The notes beneath the pieces are model-generated. The model saw only the letters and a list, made by a program, of their open reading frames with translations, was not told where the DNA came from and searched no databases. From NCBI GenBank assembly GCA_030704615.1, contig CM060733.1, positions 310,001-374,000 on the forward strand: a stretch of DNA of 64,000 bases, in the 5' to 3' direction. Every line of letters begins with the position of its first letter. Position 1 is the first letter of the stretch. Shown piece after piece: positions 47,387 through 59,100 of the stretch. The DNA comes from Takakia lepidozioides. Lineage: Eukaryota > Streptophyta > Takakiopsida > Takakiales > Takakiaceae. The translations under genes and the position numbers were made by a program.

Positions 47387-48861
47387 CAGGATGATACTGG
47401 AGCTCGGTGGCATGGTGAGACGGACGAGGAGACGGTGTCGGGATGGCATGCATCTGCCTTTTTGTGTATCTTGGCATCGGGAGGTCAGGTTGGACCTACA
47501 ACAGGGATGACTGTAGACGGAGTGTCTGAGGACCCTGAGGCTAGTGATAAGCCAAGTGGTACCAGAGATATACATGAGGATTCGACTATGTTGGACTACC
47601 TCCGTACTGGAGACATGGCAGCCACTGTGACTGCCAAGGAGAGGGATCGGATCCTGCAACGAGCCAAGAGGTTCAAGTGGGAGGGGATACATGTGCTCCG
47701 AGTATGGGAGAATGGTCGGATGAGGATTGTGCCTCACCCTACACAGCGTGCACGGTTAGTGCGGCATGCCCATGAGGAGTTGGGGCATTTTGGAGTGTGA
47801 CGCACTCACAGTTTACTGTAGGGGCGGTATTGGTGGCATGGTATGCATACAGAGGTGCAACAGTTCGTGGCTAGGTGCATGGTGTGTGACAGGGTGTGTG
47901 CTTCATTCAACGCCCCTACACCACAGTTGCATCCTTTACCAATCATAGGATTGGGCTACAGGTGGAGTCTTGACTTCGCAGGACCGTTGTCACTGACTAT
48001 GCGCCACCACAGATATGTGTTGGTGATGGTGGAGCACTTCTCCAAGTGTTGGTTCCATTGCCTGACAAGGCTAGTCAGGGGGCTGCGTATGCATTCTTGG
48101 ATCGTGTGCTTAGCCGATTTGGTGCTCCAGCTGAGGTACTCACGGACCAAGGGAGAGAGTTCTTGGGGGAGTTTCAAGCTTTGTGTGATAAAGCATTGAT
48201 AGACCACCGCACCACTTCTCGGGATCATCCTGAGGCCGATGGCTTGGCAGAGAGAGTTGTTTAGACGGTGAAGAGGGGTTTGCGCAAGTATGGCTTGCAG
48301 AAGGGACACCTAGGAGATTGGGATCTTCAGGTTCCTTGGTTAGTCATGGGCTACAGGTTCAGCAAACAAGCATCACTTGCCTCTTTCTCACCATATTTCA
48401 TTCTCTTTGGCCGAGTGCCGGATTTGCCTGCAGCCATTCGTAGGGACACTGCTCAAGTCCTTAACCTTGACGATCCGGACATGTGGGTACGTACATGTGA
48501 TCAGCGTGCAGAGTTGTTCAAGAAAGTCATGCCCATGGCTTTTGAGAACCTTGTCATTGCACAGCACCGTGATACGTTGAGGTATGCCACTATACGTGCT
48601 GGAGGATATCGTCATGGGGTTCGGAGGTTTAGCCCTGGTGACTATGTTTATTTGCAGCAGACTGCTCCTACGACTCTAGATATTACTGCAGGGCGTGTTA
48701 TTCTGAGGGTTCGAGAAGTGTTGCCCTCAGGGGTCCTGATCTTGGAGGGTCGGGATGGCATGACTTGGAAGGACCATGTGCGTAATTGTGCGCCATGTCA
48801 CCTTCCCAATGTCGATGGCAGAGTTGACCCAAATTTGGCAGTGGTACCTGCAGGTTTGAGG
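47387..48861 (+). pseudogene. pol: Integrase domain of pol, with stops and one frameshift
   Basis: Zinc-binding HHCC motif: RHAHEELGHFG ... CMVCDRVC. Catalytic DDE triad: Asp in WSLDFAGPL (47972), Asp in LTDQGREFLGEF (48145) and Glu in RDHPEADGLAERVV (48232). After it, VPWLVMGYRFSKQASL and SPYFILFGRVPDLPA are typical of Ty3/gypsy integrases. Stops: TGA 47798, TAG 47819, TAG 48262. Near 48046 the frame changes from 2 to 1: the frame-2 reading ...VMVEHFSK continues in frame 1 as VPLPDKASQGAAY, which fits loss of a single base. A C-terminal beta-rich stretch (FSPGDYVYLQQ) precedes the PHD finger. Confidence 0.87.
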
Positions 48862-49005
48862 AGCATGCTCTGTGGGTCTGCCAAAGGGGCAGCCACCATG
48901 ATGGTGTGTGATCGATGCTCAAGGGGTTGGCATATGGGATGCTTGACACCACCTCTTGAGAAGGTTCCTGACGGAGATTGGTTGTGTCCACATTGCTTGG
49001 AATAG
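48862..49005 (+). pseudogene. PHD finger at the C-terminus of integrase, one zinc ligand replaced
   Basis: The sequence LCGSAKGAATMMVCDRCSRG followed by WHMGCLTPPLEKVPDGDW and LCPHC is a PHD finger (C4-H-C3), the fold that reads the modification state of the histone H3 tail. In a complete finger the first ligand would be a Cys three residues before the Cys at 48871; here that codon (48862) is AGC, Ser, one base from TGC. All other seven ligands are present. The protein ends six bases later at TAG (49003-49005). The position is where chromoviruses carry a chromodomain, so a role in steering integration to particular chromatin is plausible. Confidence 0.82.
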
Positions 49006-49440
49006 TGGTAGTGGACATGACTGGAGGCAGCTAACAAGACATGGGAGGCTAAGCTCATAGGAGTCAATACACGAGATCCCAAGCTCAAGTTCACAGATTG
49101 CAAGACGGCGACTAACGATGGGGCAACTCTTGCACCCGGCCTCTTGATCTATCGAGTTTGAGTGTAGTAGGGATAGTGGTGGAGGACTTAGTGAGGCTAT
49201 GGTCACTATCACATCTTGTGGCTACCTGGACTTAGAGGGACCTAAGCACCAGCTAGGGGGACGATTGTGTGGACTAGTGACTGCCATAGTGGGCAGCATA
49301 GTGGCAGCCTAGTGATTGACTATTTGTAGCCTAGTGGTTGGACTAGTGGTGGACTAGTGGTATACTAGTGTGTGGTGTGCACATATGTTGTGTGGTTTTG
49401 GACAACGATGTACTACCTTCCAGCTGAAAGAAAAAGAATG
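49006..49440 (+). other. 3' untranslated part of the retrotransposon with candidate polypurine tract
   Basis: After the pol stop there is about 250 bases of non-coding sequence, then a purine-rich agctagggggacga (49251-49264). The following about 150 bases repeat ggactagtgg/gcctagtgg motifs. If this is a 3' LTR it is cut short by about 49430, where the sequence changes character. Confidence 0.45.
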
Positions 49441-49579
49441 AACGGCCAGAGCTGCATCACCTATCAGGGATCCGTCAGCAGTGTCTCCATCGGCCTTGCC
49501 CCTGCTTCCATGCAAGTAGCCACATTTGTTAAGACAACTTGCTAGATGTCCAGGCCTCTTTGCGTGCTAGTAATTTGTT

Positions 49580-49800
49580 TTGAACGACTTGGGACATATT
49601 ATCATAAAATCAGTGTAGACTCAGACGGCGTCGTAATGGAACATAACAAGCTCCGTTGCAAATGTAATTTTGGGCAGAAAAATCATAGGCACATACAGAT
49701 CTTGCAACATAATAAAAATATACGTCGACATATAACTCGCCGCTCTGATAAAATCCCAATCCCCTGTATAACGTAGTTTAAGAGCTTCCACCCTCCTATT
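49580..49800 (-). repeat. Dispersed repeat related to 37558-37760
   Basis: Same family as 37558-37760, aligned over about 190 bases with shared blocks such as tgtaatttt/cgggcagaaa and cataataaaaatat. The short minus-strand frame ends IFLPKITFATELVMF; the protein family is not known. Confidence 0.45.
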
Positions 49801-52800
49801 CGTAGCCAACCACTCTCATAAAGATCTGTATGAAAGTAAATGAACTAGCTAATATCTATGAACTATAGATAGTATGAAATGAACTAGTAAACTTCGTTTT
49901 TGACCATACCAAGCCTCACCGGACTTCCCTGGATCTCCCTCCTCATGCTGGTCCTCATTGCCGCCAGCCCCTAAGGGAGACGAACCTTAAATGGACAGTC
50001 TACCTAGTTCGCATGGATAGAGTGAGCAGGACAATATAAAAATAATTTTCATGGATTAGCAAATCGAAAAGAAGTATGACCCAATTTTCTAGTTGAATTT
50101 ATAGTGATAATATGAAATAGATATGATTTTTCAAAGTCTGGGACTCGTAGACACCTATTTGTGGCACATAGGCCCCCCCCCCAAAGCAAACAAAAATAAT
50201 CCTATTATGGTTACTTTGTCATCCAATTTTAATTTTAATTGGTCCTAAAGTAGACATGAACATAGCCTTATGTGAATATGGTTAGACCTTAAATGGACAT
50301 CATTGATGGCCAATGTGGCCCAACAGAGTTAATGTATCATGCTACTCTGACCCTGGCGGCCCGCATGAGGGAGCGTTTTTCTAAAATATCCCAGCTAACA
50401 TCCCCTAAGGCCTAGGCTGAAGACCATCAATTGACCAATCACCCTAATAAATATGTTTAGCCCTCAGAAGTGGTACTTGATATTGCATTAACCACACGTT
50501 GTCTTGAGCGAAACTCCTAGCCCGCTGTCCCAAAAATCCCAATGATTAACATATGTGTAACCCTCTTTGATCCTAAATCGGTCACATATTCCCCTCAATG
50601 TGGTCCCATTTCCTGAATGTCACTATAATGTAAAGGCATTGTCACTTTAAGGTCAAAACATAGGTGTCCATCAACATTTTTTTTTTTCATTTAAGAACTT
50701 GAGCCACGTTGGCTCTTGGCTGGCCTATGAGGAAGATCAATTTGGTGACTCTGTGGCATGTGATCTCGAACCGGTGGCAACTGTCAAGAATGTTTGAGGA
50801 GTTTTATGCGAACTCAACTCATGTAGTGTTCGGTTTGTGGGAGCGACAAGGGAGGTAATTTTTTCTAAGCAACAACAAAGCCTAGCACAACTTTGTCACA
50901 TGGATACAATCCATTGACAAATATGACTAATCTTGTGCAAGATCAGCAACTCTGCTCAAAGCCTCATGTGCCAGTGCAAGAGATGGTGCAAGTCTGCTTA
51001 AATGGAGGTGCATGACACGGATACTAGGCGGGGAAGCGAAACCTAAATGAGAGTTCCCTCCATAACTCGACCCCTTGGCGAAAGCGGGAAGAGTTTGAAC
51101 CCAAGGATTTGCTCCTCGCGTTGGCAGGGTGGTAGGGTTTCTAGAAATCGATAGGCAAGATCATCTAGATCTAACGAACCCAAATGGCATGTGGCTCTTT
51201 CCATGTGCGACAGTTGTACAAGCGGCGTCCTCATTGCAACGACATGATGGCCTTAGGGAGGGCAGTAATGCAAAACAGTGCCATATTTTAACCCATAATT
51301 CCTTTGTAAATTTTGTGAGGCCAATTTCTGGATCGAAAAGTGGCGAAATTTCGGGCATAAAAAAAACGCTGGTGTCCATTTAAGGTCACCGACCATTTTA
51401 GATACGTCTCCCTTACCGCTATCTCCCTCCTCCCACCGCTAGTCCTCATTGCCGCCAGCCCCCCACAAGCCTCCACCACCATCACCCCAGTGCGATGTCG
51501 TACCTCTGGTGGTACTGTACAGCCACAAGCGGCTATCGAACACCAGTCTACCACACTGCTCCTCTGGTACTCCCTCTACTCTAGAGCCTTTGCCAAACTT
51601 GGCTTGGGCATGCACTAATAGCCATGTGCTCCTTGGAGCAATAGCCCGGTTCATGCCACTGCATGCTTGGAGCGCCTCTCTCGGGCATGCAGTGCCAAGG
51701 TGCCCCGCCATGCAATGGGCATACATGCCCACATGGGGCCCCACATGCAATAGCCACGACGCGCTGCTCACTCCTCCTCGACTTCCAGACACCGGCTTCC
51801 ATGTCGACTGCCCATTGAGGGACTTTTTTTCCATTCAACTTGGGGTACATATATAGCGGCCGTTCCTAAGTGGACTGCCCCTATTGGCCTGCATCACTGT
51901 GCTGTTTTCCACTAAAAAGATGACCATTATGGTGTCTCGACTACTCAGGACGACTGCCTTCCGTTGGAAGGTGCAGACTTTGAATCCTAGATCACCGTGG
52001 TTATGCAGAGGCAAACTCCCAACCACTCGCATACCTGCTCCAGTGCTCATGTCTCAAATGTCTATCTGCAGTTGGTGTGCCCTCATAATATAAGGAAGGG
52101 AGCCATGAGTCAGCCTGGCCCACTCTTGAAGCCATCGCACTGCTGGCTTGCACGGCAGCTGTGCTCTTGTCCTCTCTCTCTTAACTTACTTGTTGCACTA
52201 CACCACAGTGTGCGAAGACCCACATGACAGATTGACAGAATCAAAATCTCAGGGGGTGTTAAGAATTACTGTTAGTTATCATCATTCCCATGGAAGGTGC
52301 TCTTTTGTACCTCCTCAACAAACTAAGTACTTGAAGAAAGTTATCTGACTGCTGGAGCGTCCACCCTCCCTCATGTCTGTATTAAAGATTTGGATTCATG
52401 TTTCTCTCTCACAGCGCCCTGTGTTCCGACTTTGTAGCTCTCTAGGGGCGGGGTGGGCCCTCTGCAGATTGCCCTTCGACATTCCACTCTACTCTACCGG
52501 AATTTTTACCATCTCTTTGCGTGCAAGTCTGGACATAAAGTGACCATTCGTCACTGTCAGTGGACTTCAGGAGATCTATGCTCTGTTCTTCTCTCTGAGT
52601 GTGGGTTTCGCTTTGCATGAGCGCTGTGTATAACTTCAAATACTACAGTCTACTCTACGGCAAGACTTTCCTCTTCTACGATGTTTTGTGGAATTCCATA
52701 TTGTCCCAGTGGAACCTATGATTTCTGTGTCTGCGAGGACAATGATTCTGTCTCCAGATCAGTTTCTCTGGATAAAACACACTTTGGAATGCGAGGATGA

Positions 52801-53168
52801 GTTCCTCGATTCCATCAGTTTGTTGTTGTCTGATCTCCAGCTATCCCTGGGATGAGGTTCTTTCGTCACCCAAAGGCGGCAGGAGATCTAGACGCCCAGT
52901 TTATCAAACTCCACCTCACCATCGCGGAAAGAACAAAGTGAGGAGTTCGTCATCAGTTGTAAGTATCCCAATCGCGCTCTGTAGAGTGCCTTCCTCACTA
53001 CCAAGTTACTCGAGGACTGCTTCCATGAGGTTCGAAATGTCCCTTTATCTTACAAAGAACTGTTTGTAGAAAGGAGGTCGTAGCTACAGGAAATGGGGTG
53101 GAAAACACGGCTCTCATTTAAGTAGTGATTGCCACATTTTTCAGGGTGGCAACTTCCTTGATCGCGTC
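49801..53168. repeat. Repeat-bearing intergenic region and ABC1K promoter
   Basis: The string gtcctcattgccgccagcccc occurs at about 49952 and again at about 51442 in the same orientation. A ccttaaatggaca motif occurs at about 49987 and 50289 and inverted near 51375. These suggest remains of one repeat unit about 1.5 kb long. No gene was recognised. From 52350 on the sequence is probably upstream region of the ABC1K gene; an acceptor-like cacatttttcag ends about 25 bases before its ATG, suggesting a 5'UTR intron. Confidence 0.4.
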
Positions 53169-56100
53169 ATGGCTGCGGCACATGCTAGCCTTTGCCAATC
53201 TTATATTCCCCTGGCTGATACATCTGCGCCAAATGTAATACGAGGGAAGGACGCCACTGCATCAAGCACACTAGTGTCCATTTCCATTTATAGCAATTTG
53301 ATGGGGCGCACTTATTTAGCAAGACCACAGAAACTTAGATTTGATCAACAGCTATCACAAGGATTGCAGCGAGCATCTGGAAATGAAAGGCTTCGTGTAT
53401 CTGGCAACCACTTGCGGAGAAAAAATAGTGCAAAAGAGATCAGTTTTAGTCCGGGAGGGCCGAGTGTGTCAATCCAATTTACAACATCCATGCATTCAAA
53501 TCACCAAAGAAAAAGCCGTCAACTGTCTCTCGCTGTAGCGCCCCTAACCTTTCTCGAGAAGTTGCCAGGGCCATCGCGTTCTCCCGAAAAAGTGGCCAGC
53601 GGTTTAACTTCTTTGAAGAATGTAGCGCTCCTTCAAGACAGCCTGGGCACTTTGAGCCGATCCATGGCTTCAGTGGTGCAGAAGGCAACAGAGTTCTCAA
53701 ATGTGCCCACCCCTTCTCCAAGCCTGCAGTTACTTCGGCAATCCTCTTCCAGTCTCTGGCAAGCTGCTGCAACTGTTACCAAGTCAGCGAGTGTTGGACA
53801 ATTAAGTCACTCAGCATCCATGGTGCTGCACAATGCTCAGGCCCTGACTTCTGAGATAGGCTCGAGGGTCGCCCACCTGGCATCAGGCAGCTTAGAATTC
53901 CACACGCCCTCGCTGTCTACTTCAGCAGAGCATTTGGCTAGCCAGATTGGGACAACTGTAGGAGGGTACTATGAAGGGCTGGGCATAGAAGCCGCCCCAA
54001 TGACCACAACAGCTGTGCTCGCCACCATAGCCACCTCATCGGTTGTTGTTTCTTCGCTGCATTTCACCGAAAACAAGAAGGCTGTCGTGGAGGGAAAAGA
54101 TTTACCTTTGAGATACAACCCCGATGCAATTGCTTCATATTTCAAAACAAGACCAATTGATATAATCATACGGTCCGTCAAAATCATGTTCGAGTGTTGC
54201 ACATTGACGGCCAACATTCTGATTGACAAGTACGTTGGGCGGGAACAAGATAATCAGAGACTCCGCGCAACGCAGCTAGTGGAGCTGGTGGCCAGGCTTG
54301 GACCCACAGCTATCAAGGTCGGGCTCTGAACATCTCCATCTCAAGCACTTGCACCATCCTGAATACAATACAAATGTCAAAAATTGAGAAATGGGTCACT
54401 TATATAGTTGTAGGCTTTCTTTGTGCCCGGAAACCTTGTACTGATGCCCAGCTATCCAAGTCTCATGCTGCAGGGAGAGAGGATGAGGGAGGAGTGTTAC
54501 CCAATTAACTGTTTTGTACCAAGTATTTGCTTTCTACACTCCAGCAACCATTCTACTAAGGGAGGCGTTGTATGTACAGAAACTTTTCCTGCCAGTAGCC
54601 ATGGGTGCTGGGACCGTGATAATTTTGCCATGTCTTTCATAAGCTCCTCTTTCTTCAAATTAAGTTATAATATTTCACCTAATCCCTTGACGTGGCCACT
54701 GCATGCTTCTATTTCTCCTCATTCCACCCGTCTGACATTGTAGAGGGAGCTTAGCTCAAGAGGCTCAGGGGCCCTATTCAATGTCACATTAGGCCATATG
54801 GATACCGAGGATCTTGCTAGAAAGGTGATTAATGTTTTTAATTTTCTAAACAAGGTTATCGTGGTGGGATCAAAACCTCAGTAAGATGAATGTTCTTTGT
54901 CTCGGTGGCTGTGTTAACAGATAGGGCAGGCACTGAGTATCAGGCCTGACATATTACCAGTGGTTTACCTGGAGGAGTTACAAAAGCTTCAAGATCGTGT
55001 CCCTCCATTCTCAAACACAGAAGCCAAGCAGTTAATCCTTGAAGGCCTGGGCAAAGATGCGGAAGAAATTTTCTCTGAGATCTCAGTGGAGCCAGTCGCT
55101 GCAGCATCTCTAGGGCAGGTAGTCACACTTCCACTTCTTTGGATGGTTAGTTAAAGAAAGAAAAATAGTAACTGATAACTTCCATGAGAGGGAGAGAGAG
55201 AAATGAGAGAGAAATGCTATTGTCCAGACAGTTCCATAGATGTTACAATGGCAATTGTCATGGATTCTCACACGAAACATTTCAGGTTTACAAAGCACGG
55301 TTGCAAGAGACTGGAGATATTGTTGCAGTCAAGGTTCAGAGGCCAGGGGTCCTGGAGGGGGTTTCCCGTGATCTCTATCTGCTAAGGACAGGAGCACGGT
55401 TGCTTCAAGCTCTACCATTCATGCAAACAGACTTTGTTGGTCTTCTCGACACCTGGGCTCTCCGCTTTTTCGATGAGCTTGACTATGTGCAAGAGGTGGC
55501 TGCTCAAACCCAAACTCTGTTTGCATCAAATAATTTAGTCCCACCATTCCCCTAGTCCTGCTCCCACTTACCTCCCCCTCTCCTTCTGTTCCCTCAGGCA
55601 CAATTGCTATGGCCACATATCTATAGACGAGGGAATTATGATGCCCACAGGAGGCCAAGATGGCAGAGAGAGAGTATTCATTGGTCTTTCCCTGCGGAAG
55701 TGTATAATCCCCCAAGATACCAGCACTGGTTGCAGGATTTGAACATATATACGGAAGTCACAGGCAATTGCCATATCATCCGTGCATAGCTGATGACATA
55801 TTGGTCATAGGGGATACAGCCTGGATTTGTGGGTTGCCATTTTCATCATGCTAAAAAGCATGACTTTTATTCCAGCACTGCTCTCTAGCTTGCAACAGAC
55901 CTGGGCAGTATATGGCTGTAATTACACCTCAGTGATACTTGTGAGAAAGGGTGGCGAAACTTTGTAACATCCCTGGGAAGCTTGAGCAAAGAAATGAAGT
56001 GATACTTCTATAATGTCTGTTGGGAAGCTATGGGACAAGGGAAAGCATGAAACAAGAAAGAGAGTGGGGCCCTCCACATGCAGCCCGGAAACAACTATTG

Positions 56101-59100
56101 ATCAAGGGATTGTCCAAGAGTGAATGCCTCATGCAGTCATTAACTGAGAGCTCAGAGTGCTCATTGGAGAAAAATACAGAATAAATAAGGAAATCAGCAC
56201 CAGAAACCAGGGCCAAATTTCCTGCATGAAGATGGAGTATCTTGTGAAGGAATGCTGCCTTCAGAACAAGATGCCTCTCCAGAAATGAGCACTTCCTGAA
56301 GAGCGTAGTATCTCCCTCTAATCTCCTACTACATAGGGCAGGAGGAAGAGAAGTGATGTTCTATCGGACAGTGTGCGTCATACAATCTGGGCATTATGTC
56401 CTACTCTCACAAAGTACGGTAAGCCCTCTGCCTAGCTCAATCTGAAGATTGTGCGAACAGACTCTGAGAGCACTTTATAGGGCAGCACATTGATGCTCTT
56501 TCAGAAGCCAGCTGCGCAGAATCTGAAGGCTTGACTTGATGATCTTGGAGCAAAGCTGTGTTATCACTGACAACAAAAATATATGTGGCCACTGTGCAGG
56601 GCAAGAATGCAATCCGGTTCTCAAAGGATATGAGATTTTTGCCAAATGTCACTGTTCCTGATGTTTATCCCTCACACACCTCCCGCAAGGTACGCTACAT
56701 CTGTACGCTGCCTAAGCTGGTTTTGTCTTTGACTTTGGTGTTTTGAGGGAGAACGAGCACATGGCTGTGGAAATACAAAGGCCATGTAAACAATGACATT
56801 TCTTAGCTCTCGTATGTGGGCTTACACCACGTTAACCAGATTACTAAATATTGACTATATGTTGATCCGTAGGTGCTAACAACTGCATGGGTGAATGGAG
56901 AGAAGTTGTCAGAGAGCAATGCGGCCGATTTGTTGCCACTGATCACAACGGCCCTTAATTGCTACCTAATACAACTGCTAGAAAGTGGGTTTCTTCACGC
57001 TGATCCTCATCCTGGCAACCTTCTGCGCACAACCGATGGCCGTCTGTGTGTCCTGGACTTTGGGCTTATGACCGAGGTGCGCACTTTTTGGCTCCCCCTC
57101 CTCTCTGTTTCTCTATTGCGTGTGTAAAATTGTGTTTGATTTTTCAGGTGTCATTTAAAACCGGTAAAGGACTGTAATTTCACAGGTTACTGAAGACCAG
57201 CGCTACACACTCATGGAATACGTTTCTCACCTGGTGAACTCAGACTATGCCCGTGTTGCGGAGGATCTGGTGAAGCTAGGCTTTGTGCCCGCAGAGTTTG
57301 TGGACCCAGAGAAGACTGCTGCAGTGGTGCCACAAATCAGTCGAGTGCTGGGCCAGATTGTTCAAGGAGGCGGGGTCCAGAAAGTCAACATCCAGCAGGT
57401 ACATTGCTTGTTTGGATAGATAATGGAATTTTGTGGAGGCTAGTAAGGCAGGTGAAGAAGTTGGTGATGTACTCATTGCATTTCAAACTCGCATATTGAT
57501 TGTCAGCTGAAGGAAAATCCCCTACACAGATCTTCCCAATCATCTTACCAAACTTTCTTGTAGCATTGTGTAGGTCACAGACGATCTTATCAAGATTTCG
57601 AAAGACTACGTGTTTGTGATCCCACCCTACTTTGCCCTCATACTGCGTGCCTTCTCGGTGTTGGAAGGAATTGGGCTGGACGCTGATCCTGACTACACCA
57701 TTGTCCATGAGTGCTATCCATACATCTCCAAACGACTGCTCACTGATGACAGGTATCTTTGCCAATGTCTCTTATGAAAGAGCTTGCCTGCAGGAGCAGC
57801 TTTGGGGCGGGCGGGGGGATGAGAGAGCAAAAAGGAAATTGAGAGTCTAACGGTGGGGAATGTGTTTCCAGTCCTCGAACCCGCGTGGCTCTACAGTATT
57901 TCTTGTATGGGGGAAAGACCCAGCTGGATATCCAGAGGGTGGAGGACATAACTGCCGGGTTTCAGAACTTCCGAGAGCTCATGGTGCCCACCAATGGTGA
58001 GGCCGGGCAACCTCCCAAACTAAAGCCTATAGATCCATGGACCAAAGAAGCCTTGCTGTTGCTTTTTGCTCCTGAAGGAAGTTTTGTCCAAGAGCTTCTT
58101 CTGACTGAGGTGTGTCCTCTCTCCCTCAAGGGGTGACGTTGCCAGGTTATCTAGTACATACATAGTTCTCATGCACAAGATCTGGACTTCGTGCTGAAGT
58201 TATAAATTTCCTTTCCTTCTTTCTTCCTTTACCATATGTATTTCCATTTTATCTCAACAGTACAACCAGCAGTGCAAGCACAGACATGTGTGACATTAGT
58301 TGTAAGCTAGAGGGCTAAGGAGCAGTGATAGCATTAACCTCATGCTGTGCAGTATACAAGGTTACAGAAACTATAATCATCAATGGACTTTCTCTTGCCC
58401 TGAGTACCTTTATACCAAGGCTCTGTGCTGGCTTGATAAATGGGAGAACTTTCCCTTTGAAGAAAATCCCTGCTTTTACCATTGTAGCTGCCTGAAACCA
58501 AACAAGGACACAAACGAGCTACTTTCATGTTTTCAAAACGCAAGAATAGTGTCCCAGAACTTTTCTGATGGGTCTTTGGGATCTGGCAGCTTGTACGTGC
58601 AGTGGATGCCCTTTCTCGGGAGGCTTTAGCAGAGCTCTGGCACTACTTCGCAACCACGATACGCATCCCTCTCCCAGCATCACTGGTTGCCCCCGGGTCC
58701 TGGCCGCTTCCGCTACCTGGCCTTGTGATGGGGCTCAACCCTGTGGCTAAACTCTCTGAGGAGGACCAAAAGTCGCTCAAAACAGTAAGAAGGCTATGGA
58801 TACTGATTGAGCCCCAGCTCAATCGACAAAGCTCTTTTGCAGGTACGTAAAATATGAACAACTCTACAATTATCATAGTGCGATGTGGGTGGAGTATTAC
58901 TTGGCAGACTAAGTAGTCATTCCTGCACTCGTACACCCTTCCAATGAACAAGCTGTTGGAAGATTAGAACAAATCTCCTTGAGATCCTTGACTCAACCTT
59001 GACATATGAACAAGTGGGGACTTACAACTACCTAAGGGGCATCCCACACTGCAAAGCTGAAGCTCAACTGAGAGCAAGTTAATCCAGCTGGGAGAAAGAG

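Larger units (their letters stand above)
42360..49290 (+). mobile_element. Ty3/gypsy LTR retrotransposon carrying a DNMT and a PHD finger, decayed
   Basis: Domain order gag - protease - DNA methyltransferase - reverse transcriptase - RNase H - integrase - PHD. The RT-RH-INT order identifies Ty3/gypsy (Metaviridae-like elements) and excludes Ty1/copia, where integrase comes first. A purine-rich tract (agctagggggacga, 49251-49264) followed by tgtg could be the polypurine tract and 3' LTR start. I found no second copy of the sequence after it upstream of gag, nor a clear tRNA primer-binding site, so the LTR pair is missing or too diverged. Eleven in-frame stops and at least one frameshift make this copy non-functional as a whole. 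The leader between about 39800 and 42360, with two tandem repeats, may belong to the element. Confidence 0.88.

Noticed and set aside
42901-48264. TAG and TAA as reassigned Gln codons (alternative nuclear code)
   Set aside because: The host genes here (EBF-like, ABC1K, kinase, TRIM37-like) contain no in-frame TAG or TAA in their exons and end in TAG or TGA. The TAGs are confined to the retrotransposon, which also has TGA stops and a frameshift, so decay is the better explanation.
42360-49440. Endogenous virus or envelope-bearing retrovirus
   Set aside because: No envelope-like frame follows integrase; the pol stop is followed closely by a candidate polypurine tract, as in ordinary Ty3/gypsy elements.
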